This document shows, one piece after another, positions 7,486 through 15,521 of a stretch of DNA of 36,559 bases. Every line of letters begins with the position of its first letter. Within the stretch, counting starts at the first letter, position 1. This DNA is from Paracoccaceae bacterium. Lineage in GTDB: Bacteria > Pseudomonadota > Alphaproteobacteria > Rhodobacterales > Rhodobacteraceae. The stretch is from assembly GCA_014623385.1 (NCBI GenBank), contig JACOMT010000003.1:1-36559 (forward strand), in the 5' to 3' direction. Position numbers and translations under genes: made by a program. The notes beneath the pieces are model-generated. The model was not told the origin of the DNA. It worked only from the letters and a program-made list of their open reading frames with translations, and did not search any database.

Positions 7486-9966
7486 ATGTCTGACGATGTC
7501 AATCCAGACGAGTTGGAAATTGCCGACGAGCTGATTGCAGAACGCCGTTCTGAAAAACCCGGCGAAACGCCCAAGGATATGACCTCCTGGCAGCGCCCGG
7601 TAACGGCCGTCATTGACGTGATCAACTACCGCGCGGGCCAGATCATCGCCTTGCTGATCGTGCCCTTGATCGCCGTCGTCGTGTATGAAGTGTTCGCCCG
7701 CAATTCATTCTCTATTCTAGCCAATGCAGGTCTGGGCGATTTTGCCCGTTCGCTAGGTCTTGGGCCGACATTGTGGGTTTATGATACCAGCCGCATGTTG
7801 GCAGGTGCCGTGTTCATGGCGGCTACCGGCTATGGTCTGATGCGAGGTGTCCATATCCGGGCGGATTTCCTCTACCGGTCATGGTCCAGCAAAACGCAAG
7901 CAACGGTCGATGCGTTGCTATATCTGTTGTTTTTCATTCCCTCGATGATCTTTTTCACCGTGGTCTCGGCGCAATACTGGTGGCTGGCTTTTTCGACAGG
8001 TGAAACCATGCAGATTGACAGCGCTTGGGGACCTTTGTTGTGGCCCGCGCGCGCAGCGATGCCTGTCGGTGGCTTCCTGTTGTTGCTACAGGGTATCCCC
8101 GAGATTTTCCGGGCGTTCCACAAAATGGGCAAAGAACGGGAACAGATGTTCATCCGTGCCCTGCCCGTCTATCTGATTGCATTGATCTGGCTGGTCCTGG
8201 CGGTCTTTGCACCAGGCATTGTACCCGGAGGCGAATGGTTTACGGACGTTATGAGCGCCCGACCGAGCCTGTCCAAACCGACCATCGGCCTCATCATGCT
8301 GGGCGCGATGTTGTTCGTGATTTTTATCGGTTTCCCGATTGCCTTCACACTAATCTTTCTTGCCTTTGTGTTCGGCATCTGGGGCACGAACTTCAAGCTC
8401 ACTACACTGTTGATGACGCTGAACACCAACTCGACCATGTTGAACGATCAGCTGATGGCGGTTCCTCTCTTTGTTCTGATGGGCATCGTGATGGAACAGG
8501 CGGGATTGATGGAACGCCTGTTCGGATCCATTCAGATGATCATGTCCCGGGTACGCGGGGCTCTGTATATTGCGGTTCTGGTGGTTTCCACGATCTTTGC
8601 GGCGGCAACCGGGATCGTGGGGGCTTCGGTCACGATCTTGGGCATCATGGCGGGTGCCACGATGAGCCGGTCGGGCTACAATGTGCAACTTGCGGCGGGC
8701 ACGATCACCGCGGGCGGGACCCTGGGCATCCTGATCCCACCGTCAATCATGCTGATCGTTATGGGGCCCGTCCTCGAGGTATCGGTGCTCGATCTCTTCC
8801 GTGCGGCCTTTATCCCAGGGGCGCTCTTGGCGTCGTTGTACCTGTTTTATACGCTGGGGCGGTGTTGGCTGAACCCGTCACTTGGTCCGATTCTGGCGGA
8901 AGATGATCAGCAGGTAACGTCAAACCGCTATGGGATCGAGGTCGTGCTGATCTCGGTCGGTGTTTTGGCGGTGTGTCGGGTCTTTGGGTGGGCACTGAGC
9001 GGAGTATTTGCAGAAACCATACCTTTTGCCGGTTTGCTCGCAACACTGGCGGCACTGGGTGTGGCCTATATGGCCTACAAGAACTTCACTGTTCTTCGCA
9101 TTGTCGCGCCCATCGCCATTGGTGGTCAGATGCTGATTTCGTTACTGGCCCTCTTGGGCGGCCAACTGTCCGGCACCGCGACGGTGATCACTATCGCATG
9201 GCTCGTTCTGATGGCGGTCGCGGCCTATCTGGTCCTGCCGCTCTACCGGGCGGATGCAAAGGATAACTTCTATTTCTCCAGTCTTTGGGACGAGTTTTTT
9301 CAAGGGCTGATGCCGCCGACTATCCTGATAGGCTTTGCGTTGGGGTCGATCCTTTTGGGGCTCGCAACCCCGGCAGAAGCTGCCGCGATGGGCGCGTTTG
9401 GTGCTATCTTGCTGTCGTTGATTTACCAAAAATTCTCGTTCAGGGGCTTCATGGATTGTCTGGTCAAGACACTGGAAATCACCGTTCTGATCATGTTCCT
9501 GGTGGCCGCATCCAACTTCTTTGGCGCGCAGTTCTCCAGCCTCGGCACCCCCAAAATGCTGACCGACGGGCTTTTGGCGCTCGAGATGTCACCCTACATG
9601 GTGCTGATCCTGATCATGGCACTGGTCTTTCTGCTGGGCTGGCCGCTGGAATGGGTGCCCATTGTTTTGATCGTGGTGCCAATCCTGTTGCCCACGGTGA
9701 TCGCATTGGACCTGCCCGGGTTTGACAACACCTATGATCTGCTCGTGTGGTTTGGGATACTTGTTGCGGTGAACCTTCAAACAGCCTGGCTGTCGCCGCC
9801 GGTGGCCCTGTCGGCCTACTTCCTCAAAGGGGTTGTCCCGAACTGGGATCTCAAGGACATCTATCTGGGCATGATGCAGTTCATGCTGGTACAGCTTTTG
9901 GGTCTGATCCTGCTGTTTACCTTCCCGCAGCTGGTGCTGTGGCTACCCAGGATCATGGGGGGTTAG
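7486..9966 (+). CDS. TRAP transporter fused DctQ-DctM permease (HpsLM-like)
   Basis: An 826-residue inner-membrane protein joining the small DctQ subunit to the large DctM subunit. A charged N-terminus (1-38) leads into about four helices of the Q domain (roughly 40-215, with the HIRADFLY-type motif at 125-132). A linker helix follows, and the M domain starts near 260 (GLIMLGAMLFVIFIGFPIAF). The GAATGIVGASVTILG-type scoop motif lies near 370. The GGTLGILIPPSIMLIVMGP motif lies near 405-425, and the second PPVALSAYFLKG motif near the C-terminus. A hydrophobic extension of about 110 residues (480-590) splits the two halves of M, as in long fused permeases. The start ATG 7486 follows AAAGGGA at 7471-7477. 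It pairs with the binding protein upstream. A DHPS substrate is inferred from neighbours. Confidence 0.9.
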   Translation: MSDDVNPDELEIADELIAERRSEKPGETPKDMTSWQRPVTAVIDVINYRAGQIIALLIVPLIAVVVYEVFARNSFSILANAGLGDFARSLGLGPTLWVYDTSRMLAGAVFMAATGYGLMRGVHIRADFLYRSWSSKTQATVDALLYLLFFIPSMIFFTVVSAQYWWLAFSTGETMQIDSAWGPLLWPARAAMPVGGFLLLLQGIPEIFRAFHKMGKEREQMFIRALPVYLIALIWLVLAVFAPGIVPGGEWFTDVMSARPSLSKPTIGLIMLGAMLFVIFIGFPIAFTLIFLAFVFGIWGTNFKLTTLLMTLNTNSTMLNDQLMAVPLFVLMGIVMEQAGLMERLFGSIQMIMSRVRGALYIAVLVVSTIFAAATGIVGASVTILGIMAGATMSRSGYNVQLAAGTITAGGTLGILIPPSIMLIVMGPVLEVSVLDLFRAAFIPGALLASLYLFYTLGRCWLNPSLGPILAEDDQQVTSNRYGIEVVLISVGVLAVCRVFGWALSGVFAETIPFAGLLATLAALGVAYMAYKNFTVLRIVAPIAIGGQMLISLLALLGGQLSGTATVITIAWLVLMAVAAYLVLPLYRADAKDNFYFSSLWDEFFQGLMPPTILIGFALGSILLGLATPAEAAAMGAFGAILLSLIYQKFSFRGFMDCLVKTLEITVLIMFLVAASNFFGAQFSSLGTPKMLTDGLLALEMSPYMVLILIMALVFLLGWPLEWVPIVLIVVPILLPTVIALDLPGFDNTYDLLVWFGILVAVNLQTAWLSPPVALSAYFLKGVVPNWDLKDIYLGMMQFMLVQLLGLILLFTFPQLVLWLPRIMGG

Positions 9967-10097
9967 GTGCCATGACACAGCCGCGGTCTTCGCTCTCATG
10001 GCTCTTTTAGCCACCGGTCGTCACAGCGGCTGGATTGTTCCTGTCTGCCTGGCTGGAATGTGCAACAGTGGGCACATTGAACGTGCATCGCCTCTTT

Positions 10098-10123
10098 CCT
10101 GATGATCGGCCCTGATGATCGGC
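10098..10123 (+). repeat. 13-bp tandem duplication in the DUF475 pseudogene
   Basis: The unit CCTGATGATCGGC occurs twice head to tail (10098-10110 and 10111-10123). The second copy brings TGATGA in the frame that joins the N-terminal segment to FLAALEIARSFDN. It looks like a replication-slippage event that adds stop codons. Confidence 0.9.
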
Positions 10124-10421
10124 AAGGTTCCTGGCCGCACTGGAAATTGCGCGGTCCTTTGACAACGCGAGCATAAATGCCAACAAACTGGAAGAGATGA
10201 CGCCCATCTGGCGCAAACGCTTTCTGATCCGGGGCATCCTGATTGCAGTGTTCGGTATGCGGGTCGTCTTTCCGCTGGCGGTTGTGGCGATCTTTGCCCA
10301 GATCAACCCATTTTTGAAGCCGTACAATCGGCCCTACCTGCCCCGGATGAATATCTGCGGATTATTGAGCATTCACATGGCACCATTTCGGCCTTTGGCG
10401 GGACCTCTCTGATGAAAGAAC

Positions 10422-11050
10422 TCTGCGTGAGCGCGTGATTTTTAGCGGAAACTTCGATTTGGCCATTCTGTTCGGTCCGCTGGCCTTACTTGGCCTCATA
10501 TCGGGCAAGGCGGTTTTCGTGGTCCGGTTATGCAATTGCCGGTGTTTGCGGGTTGAGGATGATCCTGTTTGCGGCTCCCCGCAGGTTCTGCCTGATCGCC
10601 GCCATTGGCGATCAGCCTGCCCCCGCGTTTTTCCCAGGCGCGCAAGGGTTGATGACGGGTGGGCCGTTCGCATGACCCCGTCACGGTGGCGACCGCGCAG
10701 GGCGTCCCGTCCCTGGTTGGCCTTGCTGGCATAGGGCCTGTCGGGCCGACACCCGCCCGCGCGTTCGCCCCTTCGACCATGGTACCGAACCCGGGGGCTC
10801 TCGGCCCAGTTCGCAGGTGCCCTTTGTGGACCTTGTCGATGAGGCCTTCGTCCGGGCGCGCAAAGCCATTGGATTTCATACTTGTAGCCCAGCGTACGAT
10901 TCGAGCCTTTCTTGATCTACCGCGCTTGCGTGTCAGCACTGAAATGCACGTCTGGATCGTCGGGCAGGATCGTCGGAGGTCCCCGCTTCGGCTCGTAATC
11001 CGTCGATCTGACAGCAACCCCCGGCCAGACGATCATCGTGGACACCGCCC
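10422..11050 (-). mobile_element. IS5-type transposase relic, copy A (5'-truncated, minus strand)
   Basis: On the minus strand from about 11050 the reading starts GGVHDDRLAGGCCQIDG, matching the VYDDLLAEVCRQIEG block of IS5-family transposases common in Rhodobacteraceae. It continues through DPDVHFSAD-, GFARPDEGLIDKVHKG- and RHRDGIMR-like pieces in shifting frames and ends in AANKITLNPQTPAIA-like remnants near 10530. The element end CTCTGCGTGAGCGCGTGAT (10423-10441) is the reverse complement of the ends of copies B, C and D. The N-terminal third of the transposase is missing. The element interrupts the DUF475 gene and cannot be active. Confidence 0.75.
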
Positions 11051-11166
11051 TCATCCTGTTGATCACAATCAATCTGGGGATTGGGGTGATGTATGTGCGG
11101 TCAATGACGATCATGTTGGTGGAACAGGCGATGTTGCAGGAATTCCGATACCTTGAAACCGGCACC

Positions 11167-11232
11167 TTTTATTCCATATTTGCCTTGGCAATAGACACGT
11201 TTTATTCCATATTTGCCTTGGCAATAGACACG
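11167..11232 (+). repeat. 33-bp in-frame tandem duplication in the DUF475 pseudogene
   Basis: A 33-base unit beginning TTTTATTCCATATTTGCC occurs twice without change (11167-11199 and 11200-11232), repeating FYSIFALAIDT inside a transmembrane segment. The two copies are identical, so the event is recent relative to the other damage in this gene. Confidence 0.95.
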
Positions 11233-11353
11233 TTTGTGCAATCTCTCGCGCATGTACCGGAACTTTTGACCGGCAGGCCTGGCATTGCCTTTATCGATTA
11301 CGCACAGCACGGTACCTGACGGTGACACTACAGGAAGATTGGACAGTCATAAA

Positions 11354-12661
11354 ATGACCCGAACCTACCTCAAAAAAGCAGAAAAAACCTCGGTCTCCGA
11401 TGCAGGCGAAGTACGCGAAACCGTAGCATCCGTTCTGGCTGACATTTCGGATCGCGGCGATGTGGCAGCATTGGAATATGCCGCAAAATTCGACAAATAT
11501 GATGGTAACCTCATCCTGGATGCGGACGACATTGCAGCGGCAGCAGCCCGTGTGACCGACAAGCTCAAGGCGGATATCCTGTTCGCGCACGACAACGTGC
11601 GCCGTTTTGCTGAACAGCAGAAATCGACCGTGTCCGATATCGAATACGAGATCGTGCCCGGTCTTATCGCCGGGCAAAAGGCGATCCCGGTGGATGCCGC
11701 GGGCTGCTATGTACCCGCGGGCCGGTACAGGCATATTGCCAGCGCGATCATGACTGTCACCACGGCCAAGGTCGCGGGGTGCCGCCACATCACGGTTTGT
11801 TCGCCGCCGCAGCCGGGTGAAGGCGTCTCACCCGCCATCGCATATGCCGCGCATATCTGTGGCGCAGACCAAATCATGGCGATCGGCGGGGTTCAGGCCG
11901 TTGCCACCATGGCCTATGGCCTGTTTGGTCAGCCAAAATCCAATATTCTGGTGGGACCGGGCAACCAGTTTGTGGCCGAGGCCAAACGTGCCCTCTTTGG
12001 AAGTGTCGGCATCGACATGATTGCCGGCCCGACGGACAGCCTGATCCTGGCAGACAGCAAGGCGGACGCGCATATCGTCGCCACCGATTTGGTCAGCCAG
12101 GCCGAACACGGCTATAACTCGCCGGTTTGGCTGGTCACTAACCATAAACCACTGGCTGAAGAGGTGATGCACCTGGTGCCCGGCATGATTGACGATCTGC
12201 CTGAACTGAACCGTGAAAACGCCGCCGCTGCGTGGCGCGACTATGCCGAGGTGATCGTCTGTGACGACCGGGAGGAAATGGCCGCAACTTCGGATGACTA
12301 TGCCCCGGAACACCTGACCGTTCAGGCCGATGATCTGGATTGGTGGCTGAATCGGCTAACTTGCTATGGCTCGCTATTTTTGGGCGAGGAAACAACGGTG
12401 TCCTATGGGGACAAGGCTGCGGGAACGAACCACGTTCTGCCGACATCCGGTGCAGCATCCTATACCGGTGGGCTGAGCGTGCACAAATACATGAAAATCG
12501 TTACCTGGCAGCGGACAACGCGCGAAGGATCCAAACCGGTCGCCGAGGCAACGGCACGGATTTCGCGTCTGGAAGGCATGGAAGGCCATGCGCGCGCCGC
12601 CGATATGCGTCTGGCCAAATACTTCCCCGAAGAAAAATTCGACCTCTCGGCGCATGACTGA
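11354..12661 (+). CDS. hpsN: HpsN-type sulfopropanediol 3-dehydrogenase (histidinol dehydrogenase homologue)
   Basis: A 435-residue member of the HisD family. All metal and catalytic positions of histidinol dehydrogenase are visible: zinc ligands Q249 and H252 (QAEH), D353 (YGDKAAG) and H412 (EGHARA), and the base pair E319-H320 (APEHL). The start MTRTYLKKAEK and the whole pattern resemble, as I recall, HpsN of Ruegeria and Cupriavidus. HpsN oxidises (R)-DHPS with NAD+ to (R)-sulfolactate by two steps through the aldehyde. Location beside a TRAP transporter and SDR/MDR dehydrogenases, not in a his operon, supports this over true HisD. ATG 11354 gives the family N-terminus; the frame extends upstream into the DUF475 relic, but those codons are not conserved. 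It overlaps the hpsO-like start by 8 bases. Confidence 0.82.
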   Translation: MTRTYLKKAEKTSVSDAGEVRETVASVLADISDRGDVAALEYAAKFDKYDGNLILDADDIAAAAARVTDKLKADILFAHDNVRRFAEQQKSTVSDIEYEIVPGLIAGQKAIPVDAAGCYVPAGRYRHIASAIMTVTTAKVAGCRHITVCSPPQPGEGVSPAIAYAAHICGADQIMAIGGVQAVATMAYGLFGQPKSNILVGPGNQFVAEAKRALFGSVGIDMIAGPTDSLILADSKADAHIVATDLVSQAEHGYNSPVWLVTNHKPLAEEVMHLVPGMIDDLPELNRENAAAAWRDYAEVIVCDDREEMAATSDDYAPEHLTVQADDLDWWLNRLTCYGSLFLGEETTVSYGDKAAGTNHVLPTSGAASYTGGLSVHKYMKIVTWQRTTREGSKPVAEATARISRLEGMEGHARAADMRLAKYFPEEKFDLSAHD

Positions 12662-13331
12662 CCCCCGAGATCTGTTTGATCTCACGGGCCGGATTGCCTG
12701 TGTCACAGGCGCGAGCGGTAGCTTGGATCCAGCGGGCGGCCAGCACACGGATCGCAGTGGGCGCTTAGGTTATGGGCCTGACCCGGTGTCTGAACCAGTT
12801 GCAGACATGGCGGCAAGAGATGGACGGATATGCGGCGGTAGTCGAAGCCGACCTGACCGTCGCAGCGCCGGATCAACTGGCGGAGGCGGCCGATGATGTG
12901 ACACCAGACGGTTGAAATACAACGATGTCTCTGAACTTATCGGTACCGATTTTCCTGACTCAAGCGCTGGTCCCCGCCATGCAGGACAGGGCATGGGGGC
13001 TGGTCGTGAACATTTGCATCACTGCAAAGCACCCGCGTCTCTCCCGGCAGAATTGCACACGGCACCACAAAGGCAAGATCGGTTCAAATGGGCTGCGCAA
13101 TGGCCGAGACCTGGTCGAAATTCGGCATCACCACCAATGCAATCGGATCCGAGTTCTGTCCCACCGAATTGACGAAACCCGTGTTTGACGGTCCGGTACG
13201 CGCAGACCTGTACTGGACGCAACGGGCGGCTTTCCGATATCGATGGTCCGATTTTATTTTTGTGTTCAGACGCGTCGGCCTATATCACTGGTCAGCTATT
13301 GATGGTGGATGGGGGGGTACAGCCAAAATGA
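12654..13331 (+). pseudogene. hpsO: Short-chain dehydrogenase (HpsO-like), multiply frameshifted
   Basis: The ATG at 12654 overlaps the end of hpsN and begins MTDPRDLFDLTGRIACVTGASGSL, the start of an SDR with the TGxxxG nucleotide motif. The frame then breaks within the motif. Later pieces in other frames are recognisable: PAMQDRAWGLVVNI, MAETWSKFGITTNAIG with the FCPTELTKP segment, and [17 protein letters not shown], the classic SDR C-terminus. The last ends in a TGA that overlaps the next ATG (ATGA, 13328-13331). The active-site Tyr-x3-Lys region is lost near 13040-13080. Overlaps at both ends show that hpsN-SDR-hpsP was one translationally coupled unit. In known DHPS loci HpsO acts with HpsP to interconvert the enantiomers; assigning the name here rests on position and fold. 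Confidence 0.8.
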
Positions 13332-14308
13332 AGGCTTTGGTCTATGAAGGCGTCGAAACCTTGGCTATGCGCGACCGGCCGATGCCACAGCCAGGCCCGG
13401 ACGAAGTATTGATGCGTGTCGCAGCCGCAGGCATTTGCGGGTCCGACATGCATGCCTATCTGGGGCACGACGCCCGTCGTCCCGCCCCTTTGATATTGGG
13501 GCACGAGGCTGCGGGAACTGTTGCAGGCGGCGCGATGGACGGACACCGGGTGACGGTCAATCCGTTGGTAACCTGCGGGCTCTGCCCAGCCTGCAAAGCA
13601 GGTCGCGAAAACCTGTGTCCCCATCGCCAAATCATATCGATGCAACCGCGCGAAGGCGCGTTTGCGGAATATGTGGCCATACCTGAACGAAACTTGGTGA
13701 CTGTGCCGGACGATGTTCCGCTGGACAAGGCCGCGTTGACGGAACCTCTGGCCGTCAGCTGGCACGCGGCCCGCCTGGCCCTGGCTGCCCTGCACCCCGA
13801 TGTAACACCCCGGGCATTGGTTCTGGGCGGCGGCGCAATTGGATTGGCCGCTGCGCTGATTTTCAACGCTAAAGGGGTTGAGGATGTTGAAATCGTGGAA
13901 CCCAATATCAACCGGACCGCGAGGCTACGCGCTATTGGCCAGACCGTGGTGGAAACGGCTTCCGGCGAATGGCCGGTCGTGGTTGACGCCGTCGGCTACG
14001 CGGTCACCAGAGCGACGGCCTCGACACATGTCATGCCCGGTGGCGTGATTGCACATGTTGGCCTGGGAGAAGAAGATACCAGCATGCTAGACATCCGGCG
14101 CCTGACGCTCCAGGAGGTGACGTTCATAGGCACCTACACCTATACAAACGCAGATTTCAGAGACACAGCCCAGGCTATTTTTGACGGCACACTAGGTCCA
14201 TTGGACTGGATCGAACATCGGCCCCTGTCCGATGGCCCCCGCGCCTTTGATGACCTGCGCTATCACCGGGTTTCATCACCCAAAATCGTGCTTTCCCCCG
14301 GGTCCTGA
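13328..14308 (+). CDS. hpsP: Zinc-dependent medium-chain alcohol dehydrogenase (HpsP-like)
   Basis: A 326-residue MDR-superfamily dehydrogenase. Catalytic zinc ligands are C37 (GICGSDMH) and H59-E60 (GHEAAG). Structural zinc cysteines C83, C86, C89 and C97 are all present. The NAD(P) Rossmann motif GGGAIG is at 167-172. It is a little short for the family (about 340-350) but has no visible gap in the motifs. Start ATG 13328 overlaps the stop of the broken SDR, so translation was probably coupled to it; the frame stays open for 80 codons upstream, but those encode SDR remnants. Position after hpsN and an SDR fits HpsP, one of two DHPS 2-dehydrogenases. Alternatives are sorbitol/threonine-type dehydrogenases, which look alike by sequence. 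Confidence 0.82.
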   Translation: MKALVYEGVETLAMRDRPMPQPGPDEVLMRVAAAGICGSDMHAYLGHDARRPAPLILGHEAAGTVAGGAMDGHRVTVNPLVTCGLCPACKAGRENLCPHRQIISMQPREGAFAEYVAIPERNLVTVPDDVPLDKAALTEPLAVSWHAARLALAALHPDVTPRALVLGGGAIGLAAALIFNAKGVEDVEIVEPNINRTARLRAIGQTVVETASGEWPVVVDAVGYAVTRATASTHVMPGGVIAHVGLGEEDTSMLDIRRLTLQEVTFIGTYTYTNADFRDTAQAIFDGTLGPLDWIEHRPLSDGPRAFDDLRYHRVSSPKIVLSPGS

Positions 14309-14325
14309 CCGGCCTGCGCACCTAT

Positions 14326-14331
14326 AGGAGG
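14326..14331 (+). promoter_or_regulatory. Ribosome-binding site fixing a TTG start for the Usp gene
   Basis: AGGAGG at 14326-14331 sits five bases before TTG 14337. No ATG or GTG gives the correct N-terminus, so this strong site supports the rare TTG start. Confidence 0.75.
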
Positions 14332-14336
14332 GTCAA

Positions 14337-14753
14337 TTGTACCGCAACATACTGGTCTCGCTGGCCTTGGATCACGGATTGTCATCCAAGCTGTTTGAAA
14401 TCGCGCGGCAACTGGCGTCCAGCGACGGGACGATCCTGGCACTGCATGTAGTCGAGGCACCTTATGGCTTAGCCCATGCAATCCAGAAAGACGACCTGTC
14501 CACGATGGCCTTTGAACGTGCCCGCAATCTGATGCGGGACAAGATGCAAGGAATCGAAGGCATCACTACGCATGTGGTCGAAGGCCACGTGTATCGCAGT
14601 ATCGTTGAATTTGCAGAAGAACACGACATCACCTGTATTGTAATGGGCTCCCATCGCCCGGGTCTCAGCGATTACCTATTGGGATCGACCGCCGCCCGTG
14701 TCGTCCGCCACGCGCCGTGTGCCGTGCATGTTCACCGCGCCGACGGCACCTGA
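14337..14753 (+). CDS. Universal stress protein (UspA family)
   Basis: A 138-residue cytosolic UspA-fold protein. It starts MYRNILVSLAL at a TTG with a strong ribosome-binding site. The ATP-binding motif G-2x-G-9x-G-S/T is present near the C-terminus in MGSHRPGLSDYLLGSTA, followed by VVRHAPCAVHVHR, the usual last strand. Usp genes are often found beside TRAP transporters, where some bind the transporter as regulators. It lies 28 bases after hpsP and is probably the last gene of that operon. It is followed immediately by an IS relic. Confidence 0.88.
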   Translation: MYRNILVSLALDHGLSSKLFEIARQLASSDGTILALHVVEAPYGLAHAIQKDDLSTMAFERARNLMRDKMQGIEGITTHVVEGHVYRSIVEFAEEHDITCIVMGSHRPGLSDYLLGSTAARVVRHAPCAVHVHRADGT

Positions 14754-14797
14754 CACAGCTTTGATGCAAGAAAGGGTTCTAAACCATGTCGATTGCT

Positions 14798-15333
14798 CAA
14801 GGTCCGTGGCCAGGTAGCAATTCGCGACGTAATCGGTGGCAGTCTTGTCGTATCATGTGGCTCTTTCCGGTTCAATTCTGCAAGGATGACGGCAGTTGTG
14901 CCACCCTCATCCAATGCCTTTGGCAGTCCTTGTCGGCCAGCAGTGCTTCAAAAGAATTGTTCCATCGACAACAGCATATTCCCGGGGCGTATTCAGGGTC
15001 CGGCTCGCCCGCTCACGGCATTGAAAACACACTCGAACTCCCCCGTTGTTCACCCGTCGGCGCAACCGCTTGAAGACCGTATTGCACTCCCCGCCCCCCG
15101 GAGCCAGCCATGGCGAGCCGGTCCGTACGCGCCGGGAAAAGGCCTCAGGGATATGCGGGGAACAAGCGGGGGTTGCTTTCCGTCGCATCCGGGTCCCCAT
15201 CCTTGCCAGGCAACAGAGACACAATCTGTTCCCAAAGCTCATCTGAAATCACCAGCCGACTTTCGTTCGTTCAAACCGCCATTGCGGAAGCTTGAATCAC
15301 GGATTTGGGAAAATTGGAACCGGCGAATGTCAA
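14798..15333 (-). mobile_element. IS427-like (IS5 family) element relic, copy 2
   Basis: This matches copy 1 (3251-4053) at both ends: GGTCCGT/GGCCAGGTAGCAATTCGCGACGTA-type sequence on the left, and ACCAGCCGAC..TCGTTC..GGCGAATGTCAA on the right. On the minus strand the conserved segments LLPGKDGDP, NTVFKRLRR and DPEYAPG can be read, but in different frames. It lacks the central SRGG..TK region that copy 1 keeps and is about 270 bases shorter. Both copies are dead. It lies in the gap between the Usp gene and the acyl-CoA synthetase; no gene is seen in the remainder (15334-15512). Confidence 0.75.
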
Positions 15334-15521
15334 CAGATAGTGATACTAAAGATACCCCCCAGTTTTTGGAAATGTTGATAACATAACGTTGACCGGGACT
15401 GATAATCATAGACCGGAGCCCTTACCGAACTCAAAGCGTACGCAGCACCTTTTAAAGGGGCCACCGATACGCCATAGTCGCGTAAATTTCCAATCCGCAA
15501 AACCAGGGAAGGATGGGTCTT

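Larger units (their letters stand above)
10017..11319 (+). pseudogene. DUF475-family membrane protein gene, broken by an IS insertion
   Basis: Two separated pieces match DUF475, a TerC-like integral membrane family. The first (10017-10421) contains PVVTAAGLFLSAWLE, then FLAALEIARSFDNASINAN, WRKRFLIRGILIAVFGMR and, after a frameshift, EYLRIIEHSHGTISAFGGTSLM. The second (about 11052-11319) contains LGIGVMYVRSMTIMLVEQ, EFRYLETGTFYSI and VQSLAHVPELLTG, the C-terminal helices. Between them lies an IS5-type relic on the opposite strand, and the middle of the protein has been lost. Further damage includes a 13-bp tandem duplication bringing two TGA codons, a frameshift near 10320 and a 33-bp in-frame duplication. 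It lies between the TRAP permease and hpsN, so it may once have been part of that operon. No start codon is confidently placed. Confidence 0.75.

Noticed and set aside
8025-8906. 293-codon open frame inside the fused TRAP permease
   Set aside because: It is a frame shadow of the DctM domain; its translation is rich in Arg/His/Gly without domain features.
13088-13327. 80-codon upstream extension of the zinc dehydrogenase
   Set aside because: These codons encode pieces of the broken SDR; the MDR family N-terminus begins at 13328.
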